From Stenotrophomonas maltophilia (GTDB taxonomy: Bacteria > Pseudomonadota > Gammaproteobacteria > Xanthomonadales > Xanthomonadaceae), in NCBI RefSeq assembly GCF_006974125.1, contig NZ_CP037858.1, forward strand, positions 2,728,001 through 2,792,000: 64,000 bases of DNA, written 5' to 3'. The notes below the pieces were generated by a model, which was given only the letters and a program-made list of their open reading frames with translations, was not told the DNA's origin and did not search any database. The position numbers and the translations under genes are program-made. Below, in pieces: positions 11,001-18,796 of the stretch. The number at the start of each line of letters is the position of its first letter. Position 1 is the stretch's first letter.

Positions 11001-12226
11001 CCACGCGCCGCATCGTCAACGTGGCTGATGGCCGCATCGCGGCCGGCAGCAGTGACGCGGTCACCGGTTCCCAGCTCAATGTCACCAACCAGCGCGTGGG
11101 CGCAGTGGAAACCCGCGTCGGTGATTTCGATTCGCGCATCGCCACGGTGGAGACCACGGCGGCCAGTGCGGTCGGCTACGACGACGCCAGCCGTGACCGC
11201 CTGACCCTGTCCGGCTTCCAGGGCACCACCATCGACAACGTCGGTGCCGGCAGCATCGCCGCCGGCAGCCGCCAGGCGATCAATGGCGGCCAGCTGTTCC
11301 AGTCGCTCAGCGATGCGGCCAGTTTCCTGGGGGGCGGCGCCAGCGTCGGCATGCAGGGCGTGTTCGTGGCGCCGAACTACGTGATCCAGGGTGCCACCTA
11401 CAGCAACGTCGGTGATGCGCTGGGTGCGTTGGACCGCAAGGTCAGCGAGATCGACCGCCGCACCGCCGGTGGTACGCGTTCGGGAACGGCCAGCCTGCGC
11501 TCGATGAGTGCCTCGCTGGATGAAAGCGCACTGGCCAGCGTTGCCGAAGCACCGACGGCGGCCGATGCAGCACCAGCCAGCACCGCGCGCGTGCAGGGCA
11601 CGCCGACCGCGGCGGCGGCGGGTGCGGGCATCCCGGTGGGCACCCCGGCATCGGGGCTCAACGCGGTCGCCATGGGTGACGGCGCAGTGGCCAGCGGTGC
11701 CGCGTCCACCGCCGTCGGCCAGGGCGCAAGTGCCACCGCTGCCAACGCTGTGGCACTGGGCCAGGGCTCGGTTGCCGATCGTGCCAATACGGTGTCGGTG
11801 GGCAGCGAAGGCAACGAGCGCCAGGTCACCAACGTGGCAGCCGGTACCACTGCCACCGATGCGGTCAACAAGGGCCAGCTCGATCGCGGCATGGCCACCG
11901 CCAACAGCTACACCGACAGCCGCGTCCAGGCCGTCGCCGACAGCTTCGATGTGTTCAAGGGCGAGGTCGACGGGCGCCTGCGGCACATGGATCGCCGCAT
12001 CGACCGACAGGGCGCGATGAGCGCGGCGATGCTCAACATGGCCACCAGTGCTGCCGGCATCCGTACCCAGAACCGGGTCGGCGTCGGCATCGGTTTCCAG
12101 GGCGGTGAATCGGCACTGTCGCTGGGTTACCAGCGTGCGATCAGCGACCGCGCCACGGTGACGGTCGGCGGTGCCTTCAGCAGCGACGACAGCTCGGTCG
12201 GCGTCGGTGCCGGCTTCGGCTGGTAA
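5045..12226 (+). CDS. Giant trimeric autotransporter adhesin (YadA/Hia type)
   Basis: This 2393-residue surface adhesin should trimerise through its own C-terminal anchor (type Vc secretion). The ATG at 5045 is chosen because it has AGGAG 8 nt upstream and begins the extended signal peptide MNRIYRKVWNKALGQLVVAS typical of these proteins. The passenger is built of YadA-like head repeats (SVALGxxA, TAVGxxA) interrupted by nine necks with the consensus NTVSVGxxGxxRQVTNVAAGT followed by DAVNxxQL. Necks lie near nucleotides 5427, 6105, 7066, 8033, 8996, 9920, 10612, 10956 and 11787. After the eighth neck comes a stalk-like segment. The last ~70 residues form the beta-barrel anchor, ending in GFGW. 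Neighbours include a secreted protease and its secretion system. The ligand cannot be inferred. Confidence 0.95.
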   Translation: MNRIYRKVWNKALGQLVVASELAFSDSSSGGVVDQRRDATQATPALLAVALGLVLGLGMSGSATAQSVQIGGSATCVAFSGKLLEKCLIEGSATAKGSNAVAIGSNSSASAANSVALGAGSKATRANTVSVGDAGKERQVTNVAAGTQATDAVNKAQLDAQARATQAALANVAADGNRYFKADGAGDDSDAAKIQGEGALAAGAGAQSLANATTAIGTQAIAAGIGASAFGQGALAIGDASVVVGQSAAAFGLGDTAVGASAYAASENGAATALGALSEATADGATAVGGGAVAMGPGSTALGRGATAANEASIAVGAFSTAVGEYSTALGSNSAAVATGSVALGAGSLADRVDTVSVGAAEYGLTRQITSVAAGTEDTDAVNVGQLKGVAAVADATAKRFQATGSSNGDAGALAEGDDALAAGEAANAIGTGTTAVGAGATAVAQNATAVGNNALASGQNSAAFGNNAQANGPGSVAVGGAAVDANGNPLITSGGVPVVTGATSAGVGGTAVGASADASGFAASSYGVGAYASGAQASAFGAVSNAIGDYSTALGTQSNATGTSSVAIGGPADLVPGMGFFVQTQASGEAAIAVGAGAIASGDRAVANGTLSEASGIEATAVGYFAYAPGENASALGAQTWAVGKDSTAIGYYATAGAENSVALGAYSGSNRANTVAVGTNGNERQIVSVAAGTQATDAVNKAQLDAVASTADSTARFFQAQPEAGSDAGALAEGEGAIAAGSSSNAIGAGAVAHGAAASAIGDDSVAVGRNSTATGNGGVAIGGLGQAYDEFNQPIIGADGKAQQVGTTAVADATAVGSAAQATGAASSAFGNAAKASGDNSFAAGGKSRATGAYAVAVGDSAFASSDDSTAVGGYSWATASGASAFGSGAWATATNASAFGNAAWASGAGATSIGYNSWANGTSATAVGRGAFGYGDNSVALGFQALGNSINSIAIGTNTVAGGESAIALGAGSNASASNAVALGAGSVANRARTVSVGSSGNERQVTNVAAGTQANDAVNKAQLDAVASTATTTSRFFQASGNGDDVAGALVEGDNALAAGDAANAIGDGATALGSGANALAGNAQAIGFNALATAANASAVGANAQATAEYATAQGAESEASGEQSAAFGAASIASGAGSTASGALSEASGEEAVAVGYFSNASGSGATAVGSESVASGTAAAAFGIGAEATGGYSTAIGGYAQASAFNATAFGNFANASGSNSVALGGDSQASGAYSTATGQGSLATGTNSVAVGGSLFGTLATEASGNYSTAVGGGAWSGGINSTALGNAAESRAANSVALGADSIADRDNTVSVGGGGNTRQITNVADGTQGNDAVNKNQLDAVAAAAEKTSRQFQASGNADGETGALVEGDNALAAGDAANAIGNGATALGSGANALAANATAVGIDALATGNNAAALGSTAQATGEDSLALGSGASASEVGTSAVGARAQASGVYSTANGTESNASGAQSVASGFRSAASADGTTAVGGYAEATGRLGTALGYGSAASGANTTAVGFGAAAAGTGAVAVGQSSEASGAESVAIGGSTFFGLIPSRASGTGAAAFGAGAWATEDYATAIGWNAWSAGTNATALGANATANGSNSVALGAGSKADRDNTVAVGKAGSERQVTNVAAGTEATDAVNKGQLDAVASVADKTSRQFQASGNADGEAGALVDGENALAAGNAANAIGNGATALGSGANAMAANATAVGFDALATGSNAAALGNAAQASGVDSVALGSGASASETGASATGAGAQAKGPYSTANGAQATATGTQAQASGFRASASADGASAIGSYADASGRLGTAVGYGSKATAANATAVGVSATASAAGSVALGSGSVADRANTVSVGSTTSDRQITRVAAGTERTDAVNRGQLDAVAATADGTARYVKASGTGTASASGSDAAALGSGASASGARSNALGANAAAIGNGALALGSSAGASGANSVALGAGSRALDANVVSVGGGNGSDGPATRRIVNVADGRIAAGSSDAVTGSQLNVTNQRVGAVETRVGDFDSRIATVETTAASAVGYDDASRDRLTLSGFQGTTIDNVGAGSIAAGSRQAINGGQLFQSLSDAASFLGGGASVGMQGVFVAPNYVIQGATYSNVGDALGALDRKVSEIDRRTAGGTRSGTASLRSMSASLDESALASVAEAPTAADAAPASTARVQGTPTAAAAGAGIPVGTPASGLNAVAMGDGAVASGAASTAVGQGASATAANAVALGQGSVADRANTVSVGSEGNERQVTNVAAGTTATDAVNKGQLDRGMATANSYTDSRVQAVADSFDVFKGEVDGRLRHMDRRIDRQGAMSAAMLNMATSAAGIRTQNRVGVGIGFQGGESALSLGYQRAISDRATVTVGGAFSSDDSSVGVGAGFGW
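6105..10620 (+). repeat. Tandem ~0.96-kb head-neck modules inside the adhesin gene
   Basis: Successive necks 2 to 6 are 961, 967, 963 and 924 nt apart, so the gene contains near-regular in-frame modules of about 320 residues. Each has a QA(S/T)G...GALxEGxxALAAG segment just after the neck, then a run of head repeats. DNA similarity is highest around the necks. The seventh module is shorter (692 nt). Such arrays can gain or lose units by recombination and are prone to collapse in short-read assemblies. Confidence 0.75.
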
Positions 12227-12237
12227 GCCACTCCATC

Positions 12238-12263
12238 GCGCCGGCGGCCACCCACGCCGGCGC
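12238..12263 (+). terminator. Hairpin after the adhesin gene
   Basis: Perfect 9-bp arms GCGCCGGCG / CGCCGGCGC with an 8-nt loop begin 12 nt after the stop codon. There is no T-run, so it is either a weak terminator or a 3'-end stabiliser. A second 7-bp dyad TCCCGGC/GCCGGGA follows near 12302-12322. Confidence 0.4.
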
Positions 12264-12383
12264 AGCACCTGCAACGAGGGCCTGGGGGGAGGTCACGGCA
12301 ATCCCGGCTGGGCCGGCCGGGAGTCGTCAAGGAATGATGGCCGCAGTGTTGGTTCGATCCATGACCCAGAAGAGGAATTCGAC

Positions 12384-14276
12384 GTGATCAAGAAGCAGAA
12401 CCTTCGCATCAATGTGTTGGCAGCCGCCGTGCTGTCGCTGACCGGTGTTGGCCTGGCACAGGCCGCCGACCTGAAAGCAAATGCGCCGTTGTCCGGCCCG
12501 AAGACGCAGCAGGTTGATGGCATCATCGTGAAGTACCGCGCTGGCAGCGCCGCAGCTGCCGATGCAAACGCCAAGCTGGCGGTGGTCAACTCGGCCATCG
12601 CGCGCGCCGTGCCGGCAGGCACCAACGCGGCTGCGCGCAGTGCCGCGTTGCGCCCGCAGGTGGCCCGCAAGCTCGGCATCGGCGCCGACCTGATCCGCCT
12701 GCAGGGCGGCATCGCGCGCGCTGATCTGGACAAGGTGCTGGGCGAACTGAAGGCTGACCCGACCGTCGAATATGCGGTGGCCGACGCCGTCATGTATCCG
12801 ATCGATGCCGCGTCGTCGCCGCGCGCGGCCGCTGTCGCGAAGTCCGATGCGTCGCCCAGCTTCGTGCCCAACGATCCGTACTACCAGAGCCATAACTGGC
12901 ACTTCCACAACCCGGTCGGCGGCGTCAACGCACCGGCCGCATGGGACGTCTCGCAGGGCGAGGGCATCGTGGTGGCGGTGCTCGATACCGGCATCCTGCC
13001 CGAGCACCCGGATTTCGCCGCCGGCACCCTGCTGGAGGGCTACGACTTCATCAGCCAGGCCAGCCGCTCGCGTCGTGCCGCCGATGGCCGCGTGCCGGGT
13101 GCACTCGACTACGGTGACTGGATGCCCACCGCCAATGCCTGCTACGACGGTTCGCCGGTACGTGACAGCAGCTGGCACGGTACCCATGTGACCGGCACCA
13201 TCGCCGAGGCCACCAACAACGGCCTGCATACCGCCGGCCTGGCCTACAAGGCCAAGGTGCTGCCGGTGCGCGTGCTCGGCTACTGCGGTGGCACCCTGTC
13301 GGACATCACCGACGCCATCACCTGGGCCTCGGGCGGTACCGTGGCCGGCATCCCTGCCAACCAGAATCCGGCCGAGATTATCAATATGAGCCTGGGCGGC
13401 TCCGGCAGCTGTGATCCGGCCTACCAGGCGGCCATCACCGGTGCCACCAACCGCGGTACCCTGGTGGTGGTGGCAGCCGGCAACGACTCGATGAATGTCG
13501 CCAACGCCCGCCCGGCCAACTGCGATGGCGTGGTCTCGGTCGGCGCGACCGGCATCACCGGCGCCATGGCCTACTACTCCAACTTCGGTACCCGCATCGA
13601 TCTGTCCGGCCCGGGCGGTGGCGTCACCGACGGCAATCCGAACGGCTATGTCTGGCAGGCGGTGTCCAGCAGCAAGACGTCGCCGCCGGCAGCCGGTTCC
13701 ACCGAGGGGTACACCCTTGGCGGCAAGGCCGGCACCTCGATGGCGGCACCGCATGTGGCGGCCGTCGCCGCGCTGGTGCAGAGCGCACTGATCGCCGCCA
13801 ACCGTGACCCGCTCGCACCGGCAGGCATGCGTACCCTGCTGAAGGAAACGGCACGTCCGTTCCCGGTCAGCATTCCGTCCGCCACCCCGATCGGTACCGG
13901 TATCGTCGACGCCAAGGCCGCGCTGGACAAGGCCCTGGAAGAGCCGTGCACCGAGAACTGCGGGCCGGTGGCCAAGCCGCTGACCAACAAGGTGGCCATC
14001 GGCGGGTTGAGTGGTGCCGCCGGCAGCAGCGTGCTTTACAGCTTCGAGGCTGCGGCAGGCAAGCAGCTCAGCGTCATCACCTACGGTGGCACCGGCAACG
14101 TCTCGGTCTACCTGGCCAAGGGCCGCGAGCCGAGTGCCACCGACAACGATGCGCGCTCGACCCGCCCGGGCACCTCGGAAACGGTGCGCGTGACTGCAGC
14201 AACCGCCGGCACCTACTACATCAAGGTGGTGGGTGAGGCGGCTTACAGCGGTGTGAGCATTCTCGCCACGCAGTAA
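12384..14276 (+). CDS. Secreted subtilisin-like serine protease (S8 family, StmPr1-like)
   Basis: This 630-residue extracellular protease is probably exported by the adjacent type II system. The GTG at 12384 is preferred because AGAGGA lies 7 nt upstream and it opens a signal peptide (VIKKQNLRINVLAAAVLSL, cleavage after AQA). An I9-like propeptide follows to about residue 150. The catalytic domain has Asp in VVAVLDTGI, His in SSWHGTHVTGTIAE, the oxyanion Asn in VVAAGNDS and Ser in GGKAGTSMAAPH. A C-terminal pre-peptidase (PPC) beta domain follows an ENCGP linker. From memory, S. maltophilia strain K279a has StmPr1 immediately before its xps operon, which is the arrangement here. The exact StmPr paralogue is inferred from position, not proven. 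Confidence 0.92.
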   Translation: MIKKQNLRINVLAAAVLSLTGVGLAQAADLKANAPLSGPKTQQVDGIIVKYRAGSAAAADANAKLAVVNSAIARAVPAGTNAAARSAALRPQVARKLGIGADLIRLQGGIARADLDKVLGELKADPTVEYAVADAVMYPIDAASSPRAAAVAKSDASPSFVPNDPYYQSHNWHFHNPVGGVNAPAAWDVSQGEGIVVAVLDTGILPEHPDFAAGTLLEGYDFISQASRSRRAADGRVPGALDYGDWMPTANACYDGSPVRDSSWHGTHVTGTIAEATNNGLHTAGLAYKAKVLPVRVLGYCGGTLSDITDAITWASGGTVAGIPANQNPAEIINMSLGGSGSCDPAYQAAITGATNRGTLVVVAAGNDSMNVANARPANCDGVVSVGATGITGAMAYYSNFGTRIDLSGPGGGVTDGNPNGYVWQAVSSSKTSPPAAGSTEGYTLGGKAGTSMAAPHVAAVAALVQSALIAANRDPLAPAGMRTLLKETARPFPVSIPSATPIGTGIVDAKAALDKALEEPCTENCGPVAKPLTNKVAIGGLSGAAGSSVLYSFEAAAGKQLSVITYGGTGNVSVYLAKGREPSATDNDARSTRPGTSETVRVTAATAGTYYIKVVGEAAYSGVSILATQ

Positions 14277-14302
14277 GCGCGCAGTGCGGTAGTTGAATGG
14301 CC

Positions 14303-14338
14303 GAAGCCCGTCACCTGATGTGACGGGCTTCGTCTTTT
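14303..14338 (+). terminator. Rho-independent terminator of the protease gene
   Basis: Stem GAAGCCCGTCAC (14303-14314) / GTGACGGGCTTC (14320-14331) with a 5-nt loop is followed by GTCTTTTT. It separates protease transcription from the xps operon. Confidence 0.9.
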
Positions 14339-14412
14339 TACGAAAGCGGGCGGCAGGGCGACGGAAATCACGGCGTAACTGCTAAAGTCGAGCCGATTGA
14401 CAGGAGAGTCAC

Positions 14413-16134
14413 GTGAACGCGCTTGCTGCAACCGCCGCCGACGACGCCGAAGGTCGCATCCTGGATGCGTTGCTGGCGCGTGGCCGCCTCAAGGAGAGCG
14501 ATCTTGCACGGGCACGGCCGCTGCACGCGGAGGCGGGCGGCAGCCTGCTTGGCCTGCTGGTGCGGCTGGGGCTGGTGTCCGAACGTGACCAGGCGCAGGC
14601 CAGCGCCGAGGTGCTGGGTCTGCCGCTGCTGGATGGCAAGCAGCTGCCGGATTCACCGCCCCAGGGCCTGGCCGAGGGCCTGCCGCTGTCCCTGCGTTTC
14701 CTCAAGCAGTTCCATGTATGCCCGCTGGCGCTGGATGAACAGGGTGTACGGCTGTGGCTGGCTGACGCCCACGATCCCTATCCGCAGCAGGCGGTGCAGC
14801 TGGCGCTGGGCGTACCGGTGACGCCGGTGCTGGGCATGCGTGCGGAGATCGATGACCTGGTCGAGCGCTGGTTCGGCCAGGGCCGCAGCGCGATGGGCGC
14901 GATCGTTGAAACCGCAGACGGCGAGGGCGGCGCGGTCGACGATATCGAGCACCTGCGCGACCTGGCCTCGGAAGCGCCGGTGATCCGCCTGGTCAACCTG
15001 GTGATCCAGCGTGCGGTGGAACTGCGCGCTTCGGACATCCATGTCGAGCCGTTCGAGAGCCGGTTGAAGGTGCGTTACCGCGTGGATGGCGTGCTGGTGG
15101 AGGGCGAAAGCCCGCCGGCCAACCTCACCGCAGCGGTGATCAGCCGCATCAAGATCATGGCCCGCCTCAACATCGCCGAGCGCCGCCTGCCGCAGGATGG
15201 CCGCATCATGCTGCGCGTGCAGGGCAAGGAGCTGGACCTGCGCGTGAGCACGGTGCCGACCGCGCACGGCGAGAGCGTGGTGATGCGCCTGCTCGACCGC
15301 GAAACGGTGGTGTTCGATTTCCATCGGCTCGGCTTTACCGATGCGTTCCTGCCGCAGTTCCGCAAAGTGCTGGAACAACCGCATGGCATCCTGCTGGTCA
15401 CTGGCCCGACCGGTTCGGGCAAGACCACCACGCTGTACACCGCGCTGAGCCAGCTCAACACCGCCGACGTCAAGATCATCACGGTGGAAGATCCGGTCGA
15501 GTACCAGATCGAAGGCATCAACCAGATCCAGGCCAAGCCGCAGATCGGGCTGGACTTCGCCAACGCACTGCGCAGCATCGTCCGCCAGGACCCGGACATC
15601 ATCATGATCGGCGAAATGCGCGACCTGGAAACCGCGCGCATCGCGATCCAGTCGGCGCTGACCGGCCACCTGGTGCTGTCCACCCTGCACACCAACAATG
15701 CGGCCGGCGGCATCACCCGCCTGCTCGACATGGGCGTGGAGGACTATCTGCTCACGTCCACCATCAACGGCATCCTGGCCCAGCGCCTGGTGCGCCGGCT
15801 GGAGCCGACCCACGCCGAGCGCTATGAAGCCTCGCCGGAGGAGATCGAGCGCTTCGAGCTGCGCCGTCTGCAACCGGAAGGGCCGATCCATCTATACCGC
15901 CCGAAGCCTTCGGCAGTGGCGCCGACCGGTTACCTGGGCCGCACCACCATCATGGAATTCCTGGTGATGAACGACGCGCTGCGCCGCGCGGTGATGCGCC
16001 GCGATGGCATGGGCGAGATCGAACGCATCGCCCGTGAAGCCGGCATGCGCACCATGTACGAGGATGGCCTGGCCAAAGCGCTCAGTGGGCAGACCACCAT
16101 CGAGGAAGTGCTGCGCGTGACCGAGGAAAGCTGA
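14413..16134 (+). CDS. gspE: Type II secretion ATPase GspE (XpsE)
   Basis: This cytoplasmic hexameric ATPase powers the type II secretion pseudopilus. It is 573 residues with a GTG start preceded by CAGGAGAG. An N-terminal domain that docks to GspL (about residues 1-150) is followed by the catalytic domain. Walker A is GPTGSGKT (331-338), the Asp box lies around IITVEDPVEYQ, Walker B is in IMIGEMRDLETA, and the His box is in LVLSTLHTNNA. The C-terminal zinc tetracysteine motif of typical GspE proteins is absent: the corresponding segment LVRRLEPTHAERYEA...TGYLGRT has no cysteines. It is the first gene of an 11-gene operon. As in xanthomonads, gspC is absent. Confidence 0.95.
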   Translation: MNALAATAADDAEGRILDALLARGRLKESDLARARPLHAEAGGSLLGLLVRLGLVSERDQAQASAEVLGLPLLDGKQLPDSPPQGLAEGLPLSLRFLKQFHVCPLALDEQGVRLWLADAHDPYPQQAVQLALGVPVTPVLGMRAEIDDLVERWFGQGRSAMGAIVETADGEGGAVDDIEHLRDLASEAPVIRLVNLVIQRAVELRASDIHVEPFESRLKVRYRVDGVLVEGESPPANLTAAVISRIKIMARLNIAERRLPQDGRIMLRVQGKELDLRVSTVPTAHGESVVMRLLDRETVVFDFHRLGFTDAFLPQFRKVLEQPHGILLVTGPTGSGKTTTLYTALSQLNTADVKIITVEDPVEYQIEGINQIQAKPQIGLDFANALRSIVRQDPDIIMIGEMRDLETARIAIQSALTGHLVLSTLHTNNAAGGITRLLDMGVEDYLLTSTINGILAQRLVRRLEPTHAERYEASPEEIERFELRRLQPEGPIHLYRPKPSAVAPTGYLGRTTIMEFLVMNDALRRAVMRRDGMGEIERIAREAGMRTMYEDGLAKALSGQTTIEEVLRVTEES

Positions 16135-16158
16135 TGCGCGCAGGACGCCGGGGCTGAC

Positions 16159-17379
16159 ATGCCGAACTACCGCTACAAGGCGCTCAATCCGCACGGCGAG
16201 ATCTTCGACGGGCAGATGGAAGCAGCCAGCGAGGCCGAACTGGTCGCGCGCCTGCAGGATCAGGGCCACCTGCCGATGGAGACCCAGCTGGCTGATGGCG
16301 GCGCGGTTGGCGGCAGCAGCTGGCGCACGCTGCTGCGCCAGCGCCCGTTGCAGGGCGCGGCGCTGTTGCAGTTCACCCAGCAGCTGGCGACCCTGCTTGG
16401 CGCCGGCCAGCCGCTGGACCGTGCACTGTCGATCCTGCTCGGTCTGCCGGAAGACGAACGCTCGCGGCGTGCGATCACCGACATCCGCGACGTGGTGCGC
16501 GGCGGTGCACCGCTGTCGACCGCGCTGGAACGCCAGCACGGCCTGTTCTCGCGCCTGTACGTGAACATGGTGCGTGCCGGCGAGGCGGGTGGCAGCCTGC
16601 ACGAGACCCTGCAGCGGCTGGCCGACTACCTCGAACGCAGCCGCGCGCTGCAGGGCAAGGTGATCAACGCACTGGTCTATCCGGCCATCCTGCTGGTGGT
16701 GGTGGGCGGTGCACTGCTGTTCCTGCTCGGTTACGTGGTGCCACAGTTCGCGCAGATGTACGAAAGCCTGGACGTGGCGCTGCCCTGGTTCACCAACGCG
16801 GTGCTGCAGCTGGGCCTGTTCGTGCGGGACTGGTGGGTGCTGCTGCTGGTGGTGCCCGCAGTGCTGGCACTGTTCTTCGAACGCAAGGTACGGCAGCCGG
16901 CGTTCCGGCTGGCGCTGGATGGATGGCTGCTGCAGCGTCGCGGCATCGGCCGCCTGCTGGGTGAGCTGGAAACCGCACGGCTGGCGCGCACGCTGGGCAC
17001 CCTGCTGCGCAATGGCGTACCGCTGCTTGGGGCGCTGGGCATCGCACGCAACGTGCTGGGCAACCGCGCGCTGGCCGCCGACGTGGAAGCGGCCGCCGAT
17101 GAAGTGAAGAATGGTGCCGGCCTGTCGCTGGCGCTGTCACGTGGCAAGCGATTCCCACGGCTGGCGCTGCAGATGATCCAGGTCGGCGAGGAGTCCGGCG
17201 CGCTCGATACCATGCTGCTGAAAGCTGCCGACACGTTTGAACAGGACAGCGCGCGCCGCATCGACCGTCTGTTGGCGGCGATGGTGCCGGCGATCACCCT
17301 GGTGCTGGCCTCGGTGGTCGGTGCGGTGATCGTGGCCGTGCTGGTGCCGCTGTACGACCTGACCAATGCCATCGGCTGA
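16159..17379 (+). CDS. gspF: Type II secretion inner-membrane platform protein GspF (XpsF)
   Basis: This 406-residue polytopic platform protein couples GspE to pseudopilus assembly. It has two homologous T2SSF domains, each with a conserved E-x-G-E/S-G box (MVRAGEAGGSLHETL and IQVGEESGALDTM). Three hydrophobic segments lie near residues 165-190, 215-235 and 375-400, as expected for the family. It starts 24 nt after gspE ends. Confidence 0.95.
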   Translation: MPNYRYKALNPHGEIFDGQMEAASEAELVARLQDQGHLPMETQLADGGAVGGSSWRTLLRQRPLQGAALLQFTQQLATLLGAGQPLDRALSILLGLPEDERSRRAITDIRDVVRGGAPLSTALERQHGLFSRLYVNMVRAGEAGGSLHETLQRLADYLERSRALQGKVINALVYPAILLVVVGGALLFLLGYVVPQFAQMYESLDVALPWFTNAVLQLGLFVRDWWVLLLVVPAVLALFFERKVRQPAFRLALDGWLLQRRGIGRLLGELETARLARTLGTLLRNGVPLLGALGIARNVLGNRALAADVEAAADEVKNGAGLSLALSRGKRFPRLALQMIQVGEESGALDTMLLKAADTFEQDSARRIDRLLAAMVPAITLVLASVVGAVIVAVLVPLYDLTNAIG

Positions 17380-17428
17380 TGATGGCTCCCTACGCAACCC
17401 CGACACTCCGCAACTGAAAGGACCGACC

Positions 17429-17872
17429 ATGATTGCTTCCCGTCGACCGATCCGCCTTTCCTTCACCGCCGCGCGCAACCAGTCGGGCATGAGCCTGCTG
17501 GAGATCATCATCGTCATCGTGCTGATCGGTGCGGTGCTGACCCTGGTCGCCAGCCGCGTGCTGGGTGGTGCCGATCGTGGCAAGGCGAACATCGCCAAGG
17601 CCCAGGTGCAGACCGTTGCATCCAAGGTCGACAACTACCAGATCGATACCGGCAAGCTGCCGGGCTCGCTCAACGATCTGGTGACCGCACCGGCCGGTGT
17701 CGGCGGCTGGCTGGGCCCGTACGCCAAGCCGGCCGACCTGAATGACCCGTGGGGCCACGCACTGGAGTACCGCGCGCCGGGCGAAGGCCAGCCGTATGAA
17801 CTGATCAGCCTGGGCAAGGACGGCAAGGCCGGTGGCAGCAGCGTCGATGCCGACATCCGCTACCAGCCGTAA
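17429..17872 (+). CDS. gspG: Major pseudopilin GspG (XpsG)
   Basis: This 147-residue main subunit of the type II pseudopilus is anchored in the inner membrane and processed by prepilin peptidase. The ATG at 17429 follows AAAGGA. The prepilin site is QSG^MSLLEIIIVIVLIG, with Glu at +5 and a 20-residue hydrophobic helix. The C-terminal domain has the NDPWGH...YEL...GxDGKxGG calcium-binding loop of GspG proteins. An earlier in-frame ATG at 17366, inside gspF, has no ribosome-binding site and was rejected. The peptidase gene (gspO/pilD) is not in this window. Confidence 0.95.
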   Translation: MIASRRPIRLSFTAARNQSGMSLLEIIIVIVLIGAVLTLVASRVLGGADRGKANIAKAQVQTVASKVDNYQIDTGKLPGSLNDLVTAPAGVGGWLGPYAKPADLNDPWGHALEYRAPGEGQPYELISLGKDGKAGGSSVDADIRYQP

Positions 17873-17878
17873 CCGGGC

Positions 17879-18373
17879 ATGACGCATTTCCTGCCGCGCC
17901 GGCTGCCTCGCCCGCGCCTGCACGGCAGGCGCGCGGCGGGCCTGTCGCTGCTGGAAATGCTGCTGGTGATCGCGCTGATCGCGGCGATCGGCCTGATCAC
18001 CGCCGCGGGTCTGTCGCGCGGCTTTGCCGGCATGCAGCTGCGCAGCGCCGGCAAGGACATCGCCAACCAGCTGCGCATGGTGCGCGCGCAGGCCATCGCC
18101 CGCGGTGAACCGCAGCGCTTTGTCATTGAGCCGGCAAAGCGGCGCTGGGAAGGCGCCAACCGGCGCCACGGTGATGTGCCGGCACAGCTGCAGGTGCAGT
18201 TCGAAGGCGCCGCGCAGCTGGCCACCGCGCCAGGGCAGGGCGTGATCGAGTTCCATCCCGACGGCGGCTCCAGCGGCGGCCGCATCCGGCTGCAGCGTGA
18301 TGATGCCGAATGGCGCATCGACGTGGGCTGGCTGACCGGTGAGGTCCGCTCCGGCCCCTGGCGGGCGCAATGA
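17879..18373 (+). CDS. gspH: Minor pseudopilin GspH (XpsH)
   Basis: This 164-residue minor pseudopilin has the prepilin site RRAAG^LSLLEMLLVIALIAA after a short basic leader. The remainder is a small beta-rich GspH domain ending in TGEVRSGPW. It starts 6 nt after gspG and overlaps gspI by ATGA, indicating translational coupling within the operon. Confidence 0.92.
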   Translation: MTHFLPRRLPRPRLHGRRAAGLSLLEMLLVIALIAAIGLITAAGLSRGFAGMQLRSAGKDIANQLRMVRAQAIARGEPQRFVIEPAKRRWEGANRRHGDVPAQLQVQFEGAAQLATAPGQGVIEFHPDGGSSGGRIRLQRDDAEWRIDVGWLTGEVRSGPWRAQ

Positions 18374-18796
18374 AGCGGCGCGCCCGCGGCTTCACCCTGC
18401 TGGAAGTGATCATCGCCTTCGCCTTGCTGGGCCTGGCGCTGACACTGCTGCTGGGCAGCCTGTCAGGTGGCGCGAAACAGGTCCGCGAAGCCGAGCTGCG
18501 CACGCGTGCGGTGCTGCATGCGCAGTCGTTGCTGGCCGAAGCCGGTGTCGCCTCGCCATTGCAGGTCGGCAGCCAGCAGGGCGACTGGGAACAGGGCCGA
18601 TACCATTGGGAGCTGCAGGTGCAGCCATGGGTCGAGCCGCGTGCCGGCAACGCGGCACAGGTGCAGGCGCAATCGCCGGGGGGCTCCCTGGCTGGCCGAG
18701 CTGCAGCTGCAGGTGCGCTGGGGTGACAGCGAACGCGAACAGCTGCGCTGGCGTAGCCTGCGCCTGCTGCCGCCGGACCTGGAGCGTGCGCGATGA
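18370..18796 (+). CDS. gspI: Minor pseudopilin GspI (XpsI), apparent frameshift in a G6 tract
   Basis: This gene encodes a minor pseudopilin that helps initiate the pseudopilus with GspJ and GspK. Prepilin site RARG^FTLLEVIIAFALLG is intact. As written, the frame runs to a stop at 18724-18726 after 118 residues with an alanine/glycine tail unlike the family (LAGRAAAAGALG). In the +1 frame the expected GspI C-terminus continues from 18683 (PWLAELQLQVRW...LLPPDLERAR) and stops at 18796, giving an ATGA overlap with gspJ like every other junction here. Removing one G from the six at 18678-18683 restores a 141-residue protein. It is either a sequence error, a real mutation or a slippery tract. Confidence 0.85.

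Noticed and set aside
5400..11900. CRISPR-like periodic repeats
   Set aside because: The periodicity is in-frame protein repetition (head and neck motifs) with degenerate units and no unique spacers.
7595..12274. 1559-codon open frame antisense to the adhesin
   Set aside because: The opposite strand is clearly coding with head and neck motifs. The antisense product is low-complexity Gly/Arg/Ala repeats.
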